From Agapetus fuscipes (lineage: Eukaryota > Arthropoda > Insecta > Trichoptera > Glossosomatidae): a DNA stretch of 64,000 nucleotides. Below the pieces are notes generated by a model. That model had not been told where the DNA came from and ran no database searches. It worked only from the letters and a program-made list of their open reading frames with translations. The position numbers and the translations under genes were made by a program. The stretch is taken from NCBI GenBank assembly GCA_951799405.1, contig OX637338.1, forward strand, positions 7,068,001 to 7,132,000, in the 5' to 3' direction. This document shows positions 1-10,700 of this stretch, piece after piece (the first letter of the stretch is position 1; each line of letters starts with the position of its first letter).

Positions 1-475
1 CATTTTATTTGTTGGGGTTAAACTAACATTATTGGTAAAACGTTCAACATGGTCAAAAGCAATCCTCAAAAACAGTTTACCATCAACAAACATAGAAAGT
101 GACAAGCAAATGATGAAAATAATAAAGAGTACACCCAAACTGCAGCCAGTACTCTTATTCGTAGAGTATGTCTCAATGTTGATTCCTTTTATCCATAATA
201 ATTGGCCATTTTTATTCAGCGCCGTTTAGTGGCACTAGCCACCCCTAGGGCGCTTTTATGTGTTGAAGCTCCTACTAAACTAATGTGTTGGCAGTTTCAG
301 GAAGTTGCTCAAGACGCATTAGTTCCAAGTAGTATTTGTGTGAATGTTGTTCATGACGCAATGTTCAGGAAGACTTCATGTTGAAGGCATATAAATTGGT
401 ATAAAAGAATTCCCAGGTCTCCATTTTGCCAGCACTGGATGATGTATTGATTTCATAAAAATGTTTTGGTTTCAG

Positions 476-513
476 ATTTTGATGACCTCTTCGATGACGA
501 AGACCTGCGATAG
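476..513 (+). CDS. Possible last coding exon of an upstream gene
   Basis: A pyrimidine-rich stretch ending in TTTCAG at 470-475 is followed by a short open frame that reads (D)FDDLFDDEDLR and stops at TAG 511-513. An acidic tail of this kind is common at the C-termini of nuclear proteins, but I do not recognise the gene. No further exon of it is visible in the first 470 bases, so its body would lie left of the window. It could equally be a chance acceptor in front of a short frame. Confidence 0.33.
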
Positions 514-1534
514 AGAAGGGAGAAGGTAGCCATGCTAAGTGAAAGTCAACATGTTCATATCTGCCAGGATTAGTTTATTCAGGGTCACAATATTATGCAA
601 AATACTTCAAAAACACTTAAAAACGAAATATTGAAACAATATTTGTTAAAATTTCTTGAGAACCCTGAAATTGTCCTTTTCCTTTTATTTTAAATGTAAT
701 TAAAAATATTTTTAATATAATTTTTAAGAACTAAAAACACTAATTGAACTTTTAATTTGTTAACATTTAAATCATAGTACTTATAAGTGGTGCACTGGCC
801 CCGCTCTCTGCTCGTGTTACAGGTGGGACTCCAGCCAACACTCACACAGCTCGGTAGACAAAACAAGACAAAAGGATTCCCAACTGAAGAGATAGCTACA
901 TACAATATATCAAATTACGACTAGGAGAAATCAATATGGTTAACTTCATTGAGCAACTTCTTGTAGATGAAATATAAGGCGGTTTCCTAATTTGTGTTGA
1001 CATCTGTGGCTTACAGGTTGGTTTGTACAAAATTACAATTTATCTTGTGTACACGTAGATACAAAGTTAAAACAAGCAATTACTCATCCCGCAAAACTCA
1101 AGTCTGCATGCGGGGATCGTTTATTGACAAACAGGACGTAACATAAACTACATAAACCGTGAATATTGATATCAATATAAAAGTGTCCAGATAATATGCA
1201 CGTCTATTAATTGTTGCCAGCGTTTGAACTACTTCATTTGTTTTTTTACTCCTAGGAGCTAGGGAAATAAGGATTTATTTTATATAAAATAATTCACCAT
1301 TCAAAAATTCCATAAAAATTAAAATTTGTCTGCCATTTGCATTAATCACCACGATGGACGTGTCAGACGGAGTGGGCTGGGAGCGCGCTCCGTTTTAATG
1401 GCACAAACACATCCAGCCAGCGTCAGTACATTACATTACAGCTAACATCAGGCAATAACTGAGGGTGCATTGCAGACGCCACTTACATAGCGGGACATCT
1501 ATATGGCATTAGTGCTGTGGTGAAGAGCTTGGGC
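514..1534. other. Intergenic DNA including the Dp 3' UTR
   Basis: No coding frame or repeat family is recognised here. It is downstream of the Dp stop codon on the minus strand. Minus-strand AATAAA signals at 1274-1279 and 1120-1125 are the nearest polyadenylation candidates for Dp. Confidence 0.4.
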
Positions 1535-4500
1535 TCAGTTGACGTCCACGTCGCTGGAACTGTCATCTTGGTCGTCGTCATCATCGTCTGAGTAAGTCAT
1601 CCCCAGGCCATCTTCCTCGCCGTCCAAATCCCCCTCCTCGTCCCCGTCAGGGTTGGATGAATCTTCCATTACATCACTCTCTTCTTTGATGATGATATTT
1701 GTTAACAAATCATCCAATTGTATGTTGACGCCTCGTCCCAGTTCTGTAATGATATTATCACTTTTAGAAACGGTTATTAAAATTTGATGCATACTGTAAA
1801 TAGGTTGGTATGAGGCTGACCACCCATACTGTAAAAAATGGTTCACTTTGCCAATGTCACCCCTGTTTCAGGGAAGGTCGGCAAAAGTTGTGGGGCTTAT
1901 GTTCATTTGAGGTTTGGATTTTATTTGTAAGTACACATTCAGCATTTGTAAGCGCGAACTACACTTGTTGGTTTGTGGGCATACATCTGAGAGCTTTAAA
2001 TGAATATATCCTTGCAACTTAGATTATAGATGCGCAGCACAAAATACAGAAGAGTTAACTTACGATCCACATAGTGCCCGAGAGATTTGGGAACCATGCT
2101 TTTTGCTTTCAGGAGATCATTTTCTGAGCACTGACCTTTATCTAAACCTGAAAAAAAAGAATCACAAGATTAATATAGAAGAACTGGCTTGATTTTGACA
2201 AATATGAGCTGAAAAGAAACACGGAATAGCTGATAAAACATACTATTAATCGCAAAAAGGATTTGATAGAAATGTATGGCATACCTAAGAGCAGTCCCAT
2301 TTTCTTCAAGATATCAATGTCATCATGAATTTGGAATTTCTCAGTGAAATTAAACATGTACTCCATTCTGCAAAGTAAAATAATGAAAGTGAACATTTTA
2401 ATGACATCCAATCATTATTAAAACAAGTTCCAGATAGAAGCAAAAGTGAGATGTTTACTTGTCATTGGATATGCTGCAATTAACAAGCGACTTATCAGAC
2501 GTGTTAACAACTATGAAAGGGAGCTGTATGGCAGAAGTGGCTGACGGTGTCAGGCCCCGACTTTCAGCTGACCGATTACGTTCAACGAGACTTTTAAATG
2601 AAATTTGCTGAAAATAAAAAATACATATTAACATTAGTTTACAATTTGATTATGTACCGAAGTGCAACAAATATGTCCTATATAAAATGAATGAGTAGGA
2701 GATGTACCTGTAAAATGAGATCATGCAATTGCTGAGTCTTTTGTTGAATACGATCAAGTTTGATCTGCTTCTCCTTCTCTAAGGATGTGCATTCTTGTAT
2801 GGAGTTGACGGGGAGTCCGAGCCAGCGGATTTCCTTTTTCTCTTTGGATATAATATTCATGGCCATTAGGACGTTCAGGGCGTCATACACACGTCTCCTT
2901 ATATTTTTCTGATCATATTGCTGAAAGATGGGCAACAAAATAATGAACAATTTTGTAATTAACTTAATAATTAACAAGGCTGTATTGGAAAACAAGGCTG
3001 TACCTGGCTGTCAGCAGAACCATGCATTCCAGCTGTGAACTCGGCAACTAATTCATCTGCTACTTCATTGTAAGAAGTGAACCCTTTTTTGCGGACCTTT
3101 TCACAGACTTTCATGGAGAAATGTCGCAGACCTTTACCCACTTTGTCAGCAGCTTTCCGCCTCTTGGAAGTGCTGCAAACAACAGACATGGTAGCAACTA
3201 AGTAATGATTTATATAATGCGTTTTGTGGACCGTGAGTGACAATACATGATCTTAGGTTTAGCAGTAACCCTTTGGTGCGGGTGGCATGTATATGCCATG
3301 AGCTCACTTGCTATAGAAGCGGTTTGCATCAATGAATATCATCAAAATTCAAAGGTACCAATCTGTTAATAAAGGTAGGAAATCAATTGCTGTTTACGTA
3401 AACAAAAATAATTCAAAAGATACTCTGTAGTATAACTGGAAGCCATTTTTTATATGGTGAGAAAATAATGAAGTGAAAGAGTTAAACACGTGAAATGAAA
3501 TTGGCTGATGCAGTATTTGGTAAGCTGTAGAGGATGACTCACTACTCCGTGGTGGCCTCATTGTCAGAGTCCCTCCTCTTGCGGGAGTTGTGGCTGAGGA
3601 TGGGTGATATGTGGTTCTTGTTGTCTTGCACAGCCAGCAGTTGGACTTGCTTCACTTGGCTTGTTTGCTGTTGCTGTTGTACTAGAGCAGGTACTGGTTG
3701 CATTACTTTATTTACTCCCGACACACTTTGACTTTGTACCTACAATTTCACAAGTAAATTAAATGGCATTACAAGTAAATAAACATCCAAGTTTGTAAAC
3801 TATGACAATTGAATTTGTGATAAGGACAGAATGGAATATTACTTTTTTGATTGCGGCATTTGCCTGAGCTGGACTCCCGCTGGCACCCTTTTGGAGTTGA
3901 TTAAGCGCTTGAATAGGTACTTGTACTAATTCTGGAAAAACCAAACACACATCTATATGAAAATACGGAAGAATATACTTTTACATGCTTGCTAACATTT
4001 TTGTTAAAGAAAACATGGTAGTTTGCGTCATAGTAATTATAAACCAGGAGGCAGGATGCTCAGGGACTTTATAAATAAACATTACGAACATTTATCCGGT
4101 GGGTGCTATTTTTTTGTGAATCATACCGCAAGAGCCCTATGCAAAAGTCTCTTCAAGGTTGGTCCGTTACTGTAGGAAGTGACAATTCTCAAGCAAGACT
4201 CAGCTGCTGGAAGGCTGGACGGATCTTTGGTGACCAGTCTTTAATAAAGACAAATGACTTTCAACCCGGCAAAGCTAATTTTGCAAATTCAGTGATTCGC
4301 AGATTCAGTTTTTTTGATCCTTGTCCTGAAGAACAAGGCAGTCAGCACAGAAATATGGCTATCATAGCATGCATTGCCTTTAAATCATGATATAAAGACA
4401 AGGATTAAATTATAGAAGTTTATAATTTTTTTTTAATACAATATAGAATACCTGAATAAATTAAAACGTGACTTTTTGTCTCATTTTCACCAGAAACGGT

Positions 4501-6419
4501 TACATCAATAAGTGATTGCACAATCATATAACTTCAAGATAGATTTTAATATTAATATTGCCATGTATTTGGAGAATCTGAATCATTGAGCGTAAAAGAA
4601 GAAAATGCATGAAAAAGGTGATGGATATGAAGGAATTGAAAGAGGTATGTCAGGATAGGAGAAAATGGTGGCAACTCTACAGATGCTATGGCCACCCCTA
4701 GCGGAATGGCGACAGAGTTACAGTTACAGTATTTGGAGGTAACTTACTTGAGCCACTTTTGAGTCCAGACACATTAACAGCTCTGTAGAGAGTGGGAGTC
4801 TGCAACAAAAACAAACAGCATGAGCCACTATTATTCAAATGACAAAATTAGTGAAACCTGTTATCTAGATTAACACAAATTATAAATTATACATGTCCAC
4901 AGCTAAAAAAACACAAACGCTGAATGGTTGTATTTAGTTGCAAACAATATTATTTCACAATTGATACTTATTCTTTAAGTAATCATTTGACTGTCAGCAT
5001 ACACCCAATATTGTTTTGTTTCATTTTGTTCTCTTATCTCTTATTATGTTGGTATGAGGCTGACCACCCATACTGTAAAAAATGGTTCACTTTGCCAATG
5101 TCACCCCTGTTTCAGGGAAGGTCGGCAGGAGTTGCAGGGCTTATGTTCATTTGAGTTTGGATTTTATTTGTAAGTACACAATCAGCATTTGTAAGCGCGA
5201 ACTACACGTGTTTGTTTGTGGGCATACATCTGAGAGCTTTAAATGAATATATCCTTGCAACTTAGATTATAGATTATAGATCCGCCAGAGTCCACGAGGC
5301 AGACTGATGAGAGCACAAGGTTGTAAGCTTGGAACTCTGCTTCCCCGAGGTTTGGCAGTTTTGAATTTGTCACACTTGACATCATTAGGTGAATTTGATA
5401 GGTGCTGGCATTAAGCCACCGCAGTTGTCACATAGGTTAGTGGATGGGATACCTGTTGGTACGCACATGCAATTTTATTTGAGTGTTGCTGTGGGACGCC
5501 ACTTTTTTTGTCTATGTCAAATGCTTCACTTCATTGCTAAGACACCAAGCAGGGTTATTAGGGAGAAAGAAAACTAATGTTTTGCCACTGGTAACTGAGG
5601 GCCATAGTAACATAGACCTATGATGTTTGGCTGCTGAGAAAACAAATAAATTTACAACTCTGTTCTGCCTTTATTCCTCTAACCCCCAGCTCGAGGGTGT
5701 GCTGCAGATAGACAGCCTTCTGAGTAAATTGTATTTTATAGTGAATGTATTGGAGACAGGGTGCTTATTCATTGTTAATGTTATGTTGACTTCGACAGTT
5801 CGGCTTACTGCAACTAAAATTGTTTGACTTGGCAGAAATAAAATGGTGTACTTATTGCTCGTATTTGTAGGATGACTGATCTGTAGTGTAATGGTTAGCG
5901 CTTTTGACTTGTAAATGGAAGGTCGTGGGTTCCAATCCCATCAGAGCACAGAAAATACACTATTTATATTTTCAATATGCTTTTTGCTGGGTTGAAAACA
6001 TTATATGCCTTTCATCCAGCCTTACAAAAACTGGGTCTTGTTTGAGGATTAGCGCTTTCTATAGCGATGACGAAGCTCACAGAGGGCTCTTGAGGTGGGA
6101 TTCACACAAAAACAGCGCTCACCAAATAAATCATCCAATTATTATTATTATGGCAATGTGCCCCAAAACATACTTTTATGTTAAGAAACACTTATTGCAG
6201 GTTATGTCATATTTCATTTGAGAAAATGTGATGGTGCGTTGGAGATAGTGCTGAAATTACATTAGATAACAAATTTCATGGTAATAACCTGTGATGAAGA
6301 GTCAGGATTCCCAGGCACTTTGAAGACCGGGCTCAGTCCCCCGGAGGCCAGCTGGATGCGGCTCACGGCCTGCTGCAAGGACGGGGACGGCTGCACCACC
6401 TTGATCAGCTGGGGCAGAC
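1535..6419 (-). CDS. Dp: Transcription factor Dp (E2F dimerization partner), 10 exons
   Basis: Dp pairs with E2F proteins to bind TTTSSCGC sites and control S-phase genes in the nucleus. Exons in coding order: 6289-6419, 4748-4799, 3843-3931, 3543-3739, 3004-3172, 2708-2920, 2459-2607, 2285-2367, 2064-2147 and 1535-1743, with stop TGA at 1535-1537. All junctions are GT-AG and all phases fit, giving about 458 residues, normal for the family. Visible landmarks are a Gln-rich stretch and a basic KRR patch, the winged-helix DNA-binding domain ([15 protein letters not shown]), the heterodimerization signature [17 protein letters not shown], the coiled coil and DP domain ([14 protein letters not shown]-like [14 protein letters not shown]) and an acidic Asp-rich C-terminus. 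The 5' end is unresolved. Exon 6289-6419 starts in phase with two bases of a codon, so an upstream exon is expected. Alternatively the frame stays open upstream to an ATG at 6493-6495. Introns contain family A, SINE and LINE copies. Confidence 0.95.
1801..2031 (+). repeat. Family A repeat (LINE 3'-end related)
   Basis: Near full-length copy running from GGTTGGTATGAGGCTGACC to the TTAGATTATAGAT tail. It sits in the last intron of Dp, antisense to the gene. Confidence 0.85.
4097..4320 (-). repeat. SINE B copy, degraded
   Basis: Minus-strand body of the tRNA-derived SINE B: the segments equivalent to 'agcaactgggtcttgcttgag', 'ggtcaccaaaggtcc' and 'cgctgggttgaaa' are recognisable in order but diverged. 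It lies in a Dp intron. Confidence 0.65.
4590..4740 (+). pseudogene. LINE-2 3' fragment
   Basis: The plus strand reads [27 protein letters not shown]...GHP then stop. This is the extreme C-terminus of the LINE-2 reverse transcriptase found complete at 38.7-41.9 kb, followed by the same 3' sequence (gcggaatggcgacag) and an ACAGT tail. It is a 5'-truncated copy inside a Dp intron. Confidence 0.75.
5048..5281 (+). repeat. Family A repeat
   Basis: Full-length copy in a Dp intron, with head TTGGTATGAGGCTGACC and tail ATTATAGATTATAGAT. Confidence 0.85.
5876..6160 (+). repeat. SINE B, nearly complete
   Basis: The tRNA-like head (ctgtagtgtaatggttagcg ... gggttccaatccca, with A- and B-box-like blocks) runs into the SINE B body and ends in an (ATT)n tail near 6140-6150. 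It lies in a Dp intron in antisense orientation. It is not a functional tRNA gene, because no acceptor stem closes. Confidence 0.8.
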
Positions 6420-7756
6420 CTGTAATACGTGGGGCGCAATGTGCTACACTTACTAATATTCTGTAGGAACATAACACACAAGGAGAGGGTAGCATACAAG
6501 GACTTGAAAATCTGTGGTGGAAATATGGACTTAAAATTGAAAGGATCAGCTGATGTTATTGCAAAGGTAATGATCTATAAAGCTAAATGTGATATATTTT
6601 CAAAACTTCTTTTACTATGGGCAAAGTAGGTGTGTTTACGTTTTGGAGTTACCATCACTATCAGAGATGTAATTCCCGACAAGATTCTGAAAACTTCACG
6701 TAGCTTTTGAAAAAAGATTTCCGGACAGTTACAATGAAAATAGTACCAGCTTCAAGAATATCACATTTATATTGCGGCCAGGTTGCTGAAATTACGGATA
6801 TCGATGAAAATTTAGAGGCAAGCCGCCCAGCAAGATGTATCGTGGCAGGAATGTTTGTCTACTAACCCTTCGCGTCCTTTATGAAGTAATTCACTGAACT
6901 GCTCTTCTGAGACATTTTCGTTGCTCGGGAATCGAAACGAGATATTAAAAACCATAAATAACTACGCAGACCCGCTAAAATTTATCATGAAGTTGTAAAA
7001 TAGTATTTTGACTTTGTGTTTGGTCAAAATGGCGACATCATCGGTGAACATTTTTCAACCAAAAATGCATAATAATTGTGTTTTCAAAATTCAAACTGAT
7101 ATAGTAGAATCGCTGAAACACTGCGATTATAAAGAGTTAAAATATATCATAATAATTGCTTAATTCACGAGTAATGGAACAGAAACCCAAACCAGCACAC
7201 GCAAATCACAACTGGAAAACGAGCTTGGCGGCGGGCACAGGATTGCCCAGCTGATTGGGTGACGCTACTCACGTGGTACAGGAAGATCCCCACCGTGCGG
7301 AATATCCGGAAAAGGCGCGAAACCCCGTATTGCCCTCTCTCGGTATGATGCTTACACTAATCACAGCGTACATTCATGGACACATCATGATACGCACTAA
7401 CCTGTTTTGTTCGAGAGTTTCAAAATTAGCTTCTTAAATCTTGACTTGAAGTAAATTAAAACATAAATGGAGTTCATTGATCGGAGGCATATAACTTAAA
7501 TTCAATACAAGATAAAACTGCAAGAAACGATTATGAACATTATTGTGTAACTTTTATGAACGTTTTGAATTTACCAACACACGCCTAAAAGTCACTTTGA
7601 CAGTTACTGCTAATAAAGTGAGGTTATAATTTTTGTTTGGAATATGAAATGATAAACTGTTTCGTTCATTACGCTATTGAATTTATTGTACAAGTGCTTT
7701 ATTAAATAATTAATGCAATCCTAACTTTATTTATTACAATTTTTGTGTGATAAGGC
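6420..7756. promoter_or_regulatory. Head-to-head region between Dp and Eogt
   Basis: This 1.3-kb stretch separates the first recognised Dp exon (minus) from the Eogt start codon (plus). It holds an E2F consensus site at 7315-7322, an inverted CCAAT box (ATTGG, 7254-7258) and an adjacent TGACGC (7260-7265). A consensus minus-strand splice donor GTGAGT is at 7267-7272 and could end a non-coding first exon of Dp. The block 7190-7340 is markedly more GC-rich than its surroundings, as expected of a promoter. No known repeat interrupts it. Transcription start sites cannot be read from sequence. Confidence 0.5.
7315..7322 (-). promoter_or_regulatory. E2F/DP consensus binding site
   Basis: The minus strand reads TTTCGCGC, a perfect match to TTTSSCGC, flanked by C-rich sequence (GGTTTCGCGCC). 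It lies just upstream of a possible Dp 5' exon and about 440 bp upstream of the Eogt ATG. E2F sites in promoters of E2F and DP genes are a known feedback arrangement. Function here is inferred. Confidence 0.5.
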
Positions 7757-10700
7757 ATGGCTAAATTATATTTCACATTCGACTTTTTACTAGTTTTTAT
7801 ATCCATTACAATATCTTGCGTACAGTCTTTCAACATTTCGTTGATAAATCTGCCAGAAGCACACTTGCCGTTTTACTTCAGCGCATTCCCAGAAGTTGCC
7901 AAAGAATGCGCAGAGGACGACAGTTGTGTGTATTCAGAATATCTGCACCAGGAGAGGTGTTGGGGATATGAACCCGACTGTAAAGTGGAGGACGCTTACT
8001 CCCAGCCGCACTGCTCGGGGGACCACAAGGGATGGGTGAAGACGAAGCAGGCGCAACTTGAAACATTCTACACCCAAGGGGACTTTGGTAATATAAAAGA
8101 TTTCTTTCAAGCCTTCTATCGATCCATCAATCAATTGCCTTGACCTTGTATAATCCATAATCTGAGTTGCAAATATAAATTGACATTTAATGCTCATATT
8201 TAATGCATGCCCACAAGCAGGTACATGTAAGTTCGCGCTTACACATGCTGCATGTGTACATACAGAATAAACGAAACCTCATATATAAACATAAACTTTG
8301 CAACTCACCTTTCAAGACTCACCTCTTCGTTCAATCATATGGACAAGCACCTTTTCAGTGACACACTGTCATAGAAGGCGCTATATAATTTTTGTATTAA
8401 TAATAATAAAATAACTCCTGCTGCCTTCCCCGAAACCGGGGTGGCATTGTCAAAACTAAGTTTTTTACAGCATGTAGGGTTAGATTCATTTCACCTATTG
8501 GTCAAGCAACTAAATCTTGTGTTTTTTATTTCACTTTTTTAATTTCGAAATACTAATTGTAGGTTATGTGAAGGAGCATATAAACGACATGATGGTCATG
8601 TGTGAACCTCTCTTTTATGATGATTCTTCCCTGGAGTGCTCCAAGTATTTGAGGTAAAATAAAATAATGTATTTCGCTGTAGATGATATTTAAATTTACT
8701 GAAATATTAAATCTTTACCGTTTGTAGTCTAATGTTTAACTCTTTAGACTCGTTACCGGTAGCGGGTTTGATTCATGCCAGCGCTCAAAAACAAAATCAG
8801 ATATGCTTTTCGCTTGTTTACAAAGAACATCAGCTGCCTTTATCAAAGATTGGTCTCCTAACATCTATCTATAATCTATAATCTAAGTTGCAAGGATATA
8901 TTCATTCAAAGCTCTCAGATGTAGGTATGCCCACAAACAAACACATGTAGTTCGCGCTTACAAATGCTGATTGTGTACCTACTTACAAATAAAATCCAAA
9001 CCTCAAATGAACATAAGCCCTACAACTCTTGCCGACATTCCCTGAAACAGGGGTGACATTGGCAAAGTGAACCATTTTTTACAGTATGGGTGGTCAACCT
9101 CATACCAACCTATAAGTCAAGAAATAACATATCTAATCTAATCTAATCTAAGCTGCAAAGATATATATCATTTAAGATTTACACTAAATGCATTCCCACA
9201 AGCAGATATGTATAATTTCGCGCTAACACATGCCGCATGTGGACCTACAATATAAAAACCCAATCTCAAATGAACATAAGCCTTGCAACTCTTGCCGTCC
9301 TTCCCTGAAACAGGGGTGACATTGGCAAAGTGAACCTGATACATGTAGCAAATCTAGCAACTGGGTCTTTCTTGAGAATCTTCGATTTCTTTAGCAACGG
9401 CTAAACTCGCAGGGGGCTCTTGACATGTGATTCACACAATATCAACGCTCACCAAATAAATCATCCTAATGTTAATTTTATTTAGATGTTAAGCATTCTT
9501 CGTGCTTCTTTTTGCTTAATTGATTTATTTTGTCAAATTAATAAATGAAATACCTGAATTTTGTAGATTTTGCCGTGGCAGAAATATCATGATGAATTTT
9601 ACAAACTTGATAAAAAGAGGAGATAACCTAAGGTACAAAATGGACATCTTGGACTCGGGACAAATAGGTGAGCTATGTGACTAACAAAATGTGCTCTTGT
9701 GAACATGTTCTTTGCTACTTTAATGAAAATGTTTCTGTGTTTTGATGCCTTATTGAAATAGAAAATACTTATGTATTTTATGGGCCTTTTCCTTAAAATA
9801 AAGTTATAATGTAAGATAGTATATCAAATTAAATATAGTCATGAAAAATGCTTAGGTACATTTTTTTTTTTTTGATTATAAGATAAATTGAAAGTTTAAA
9901 TAAGTGAATTTGTGTAGTAATTTAAAAAAATGTATTTGATTACGGAGCGAGTAAAATTTATACATGTACTACAGGTTTCGTGAACAAAGTTCTCATTATC
10001 AGATACAAAATATTACTAAATTAAAAACAAAATTAGTGCATCATTTCTCTAAGGGCTGTAGTTTACGACATTAAGAAAAATTAAAATGGGTTAGACATGT
10101 GTGGCGACAACGTGACTAAATGCAAAAACGCAACTAAGCTACACATATAGTGCAACTTCTTGCCGCGTTTTCCCTGAAGGGTTTAGCATGCGGCGAGTGG
10201 AATCAATCGACAATCTTAAAAATAATTTATTGAGGTGTATTTTGAATTGGTTTCAGGCGGTTACTGTAGGCTTCACAAAGAGAGGCTGATGAAAGAAGCG
10301 GAGCATCTCAGTCCCCTGCAGTCCTGGGGACCAGAGATGAGACATTTTGAATCTCTACCTCAGCGGCCCATAAACAACGACCTCTGCGATGTTGTCATCG
10401 AGAAGCCAACATATGTTATGAAGATTGATGCCAGTATGTGTTTATAACCCTTGATTCTTTTAAAAAGCATTTTGTATATCAGTACATTTTTGCAAAAAAG
10501 TGTTGAATTAATACTTTTACGACCATGTTTCATAGGAGTTCTGTTTTCCTGTAATTAAGTTTTTTGTTTAATTAAAAATTAAAAAGAATTTATTAGTTAA
10601 AAATCAAATAAACACTTCTGCCTTATTGGTTAATGAGTGCAGACATGTTTTTATCATCTTATTTTTATCCTAATTGAATTTACATTACTTTTTTATGCTT

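Noticed and set aside
6448..6499. First coding exon of Dp encoding MFLQNI
   Set aside because: Phase fits, but the intron to 6419 would be 34 nt, too short for normal splicing; kept only as a note.
7878..8197. Minus-strand frames under Eogt exon 1
   Set aside because: Shadows of the Eogt coding exon.
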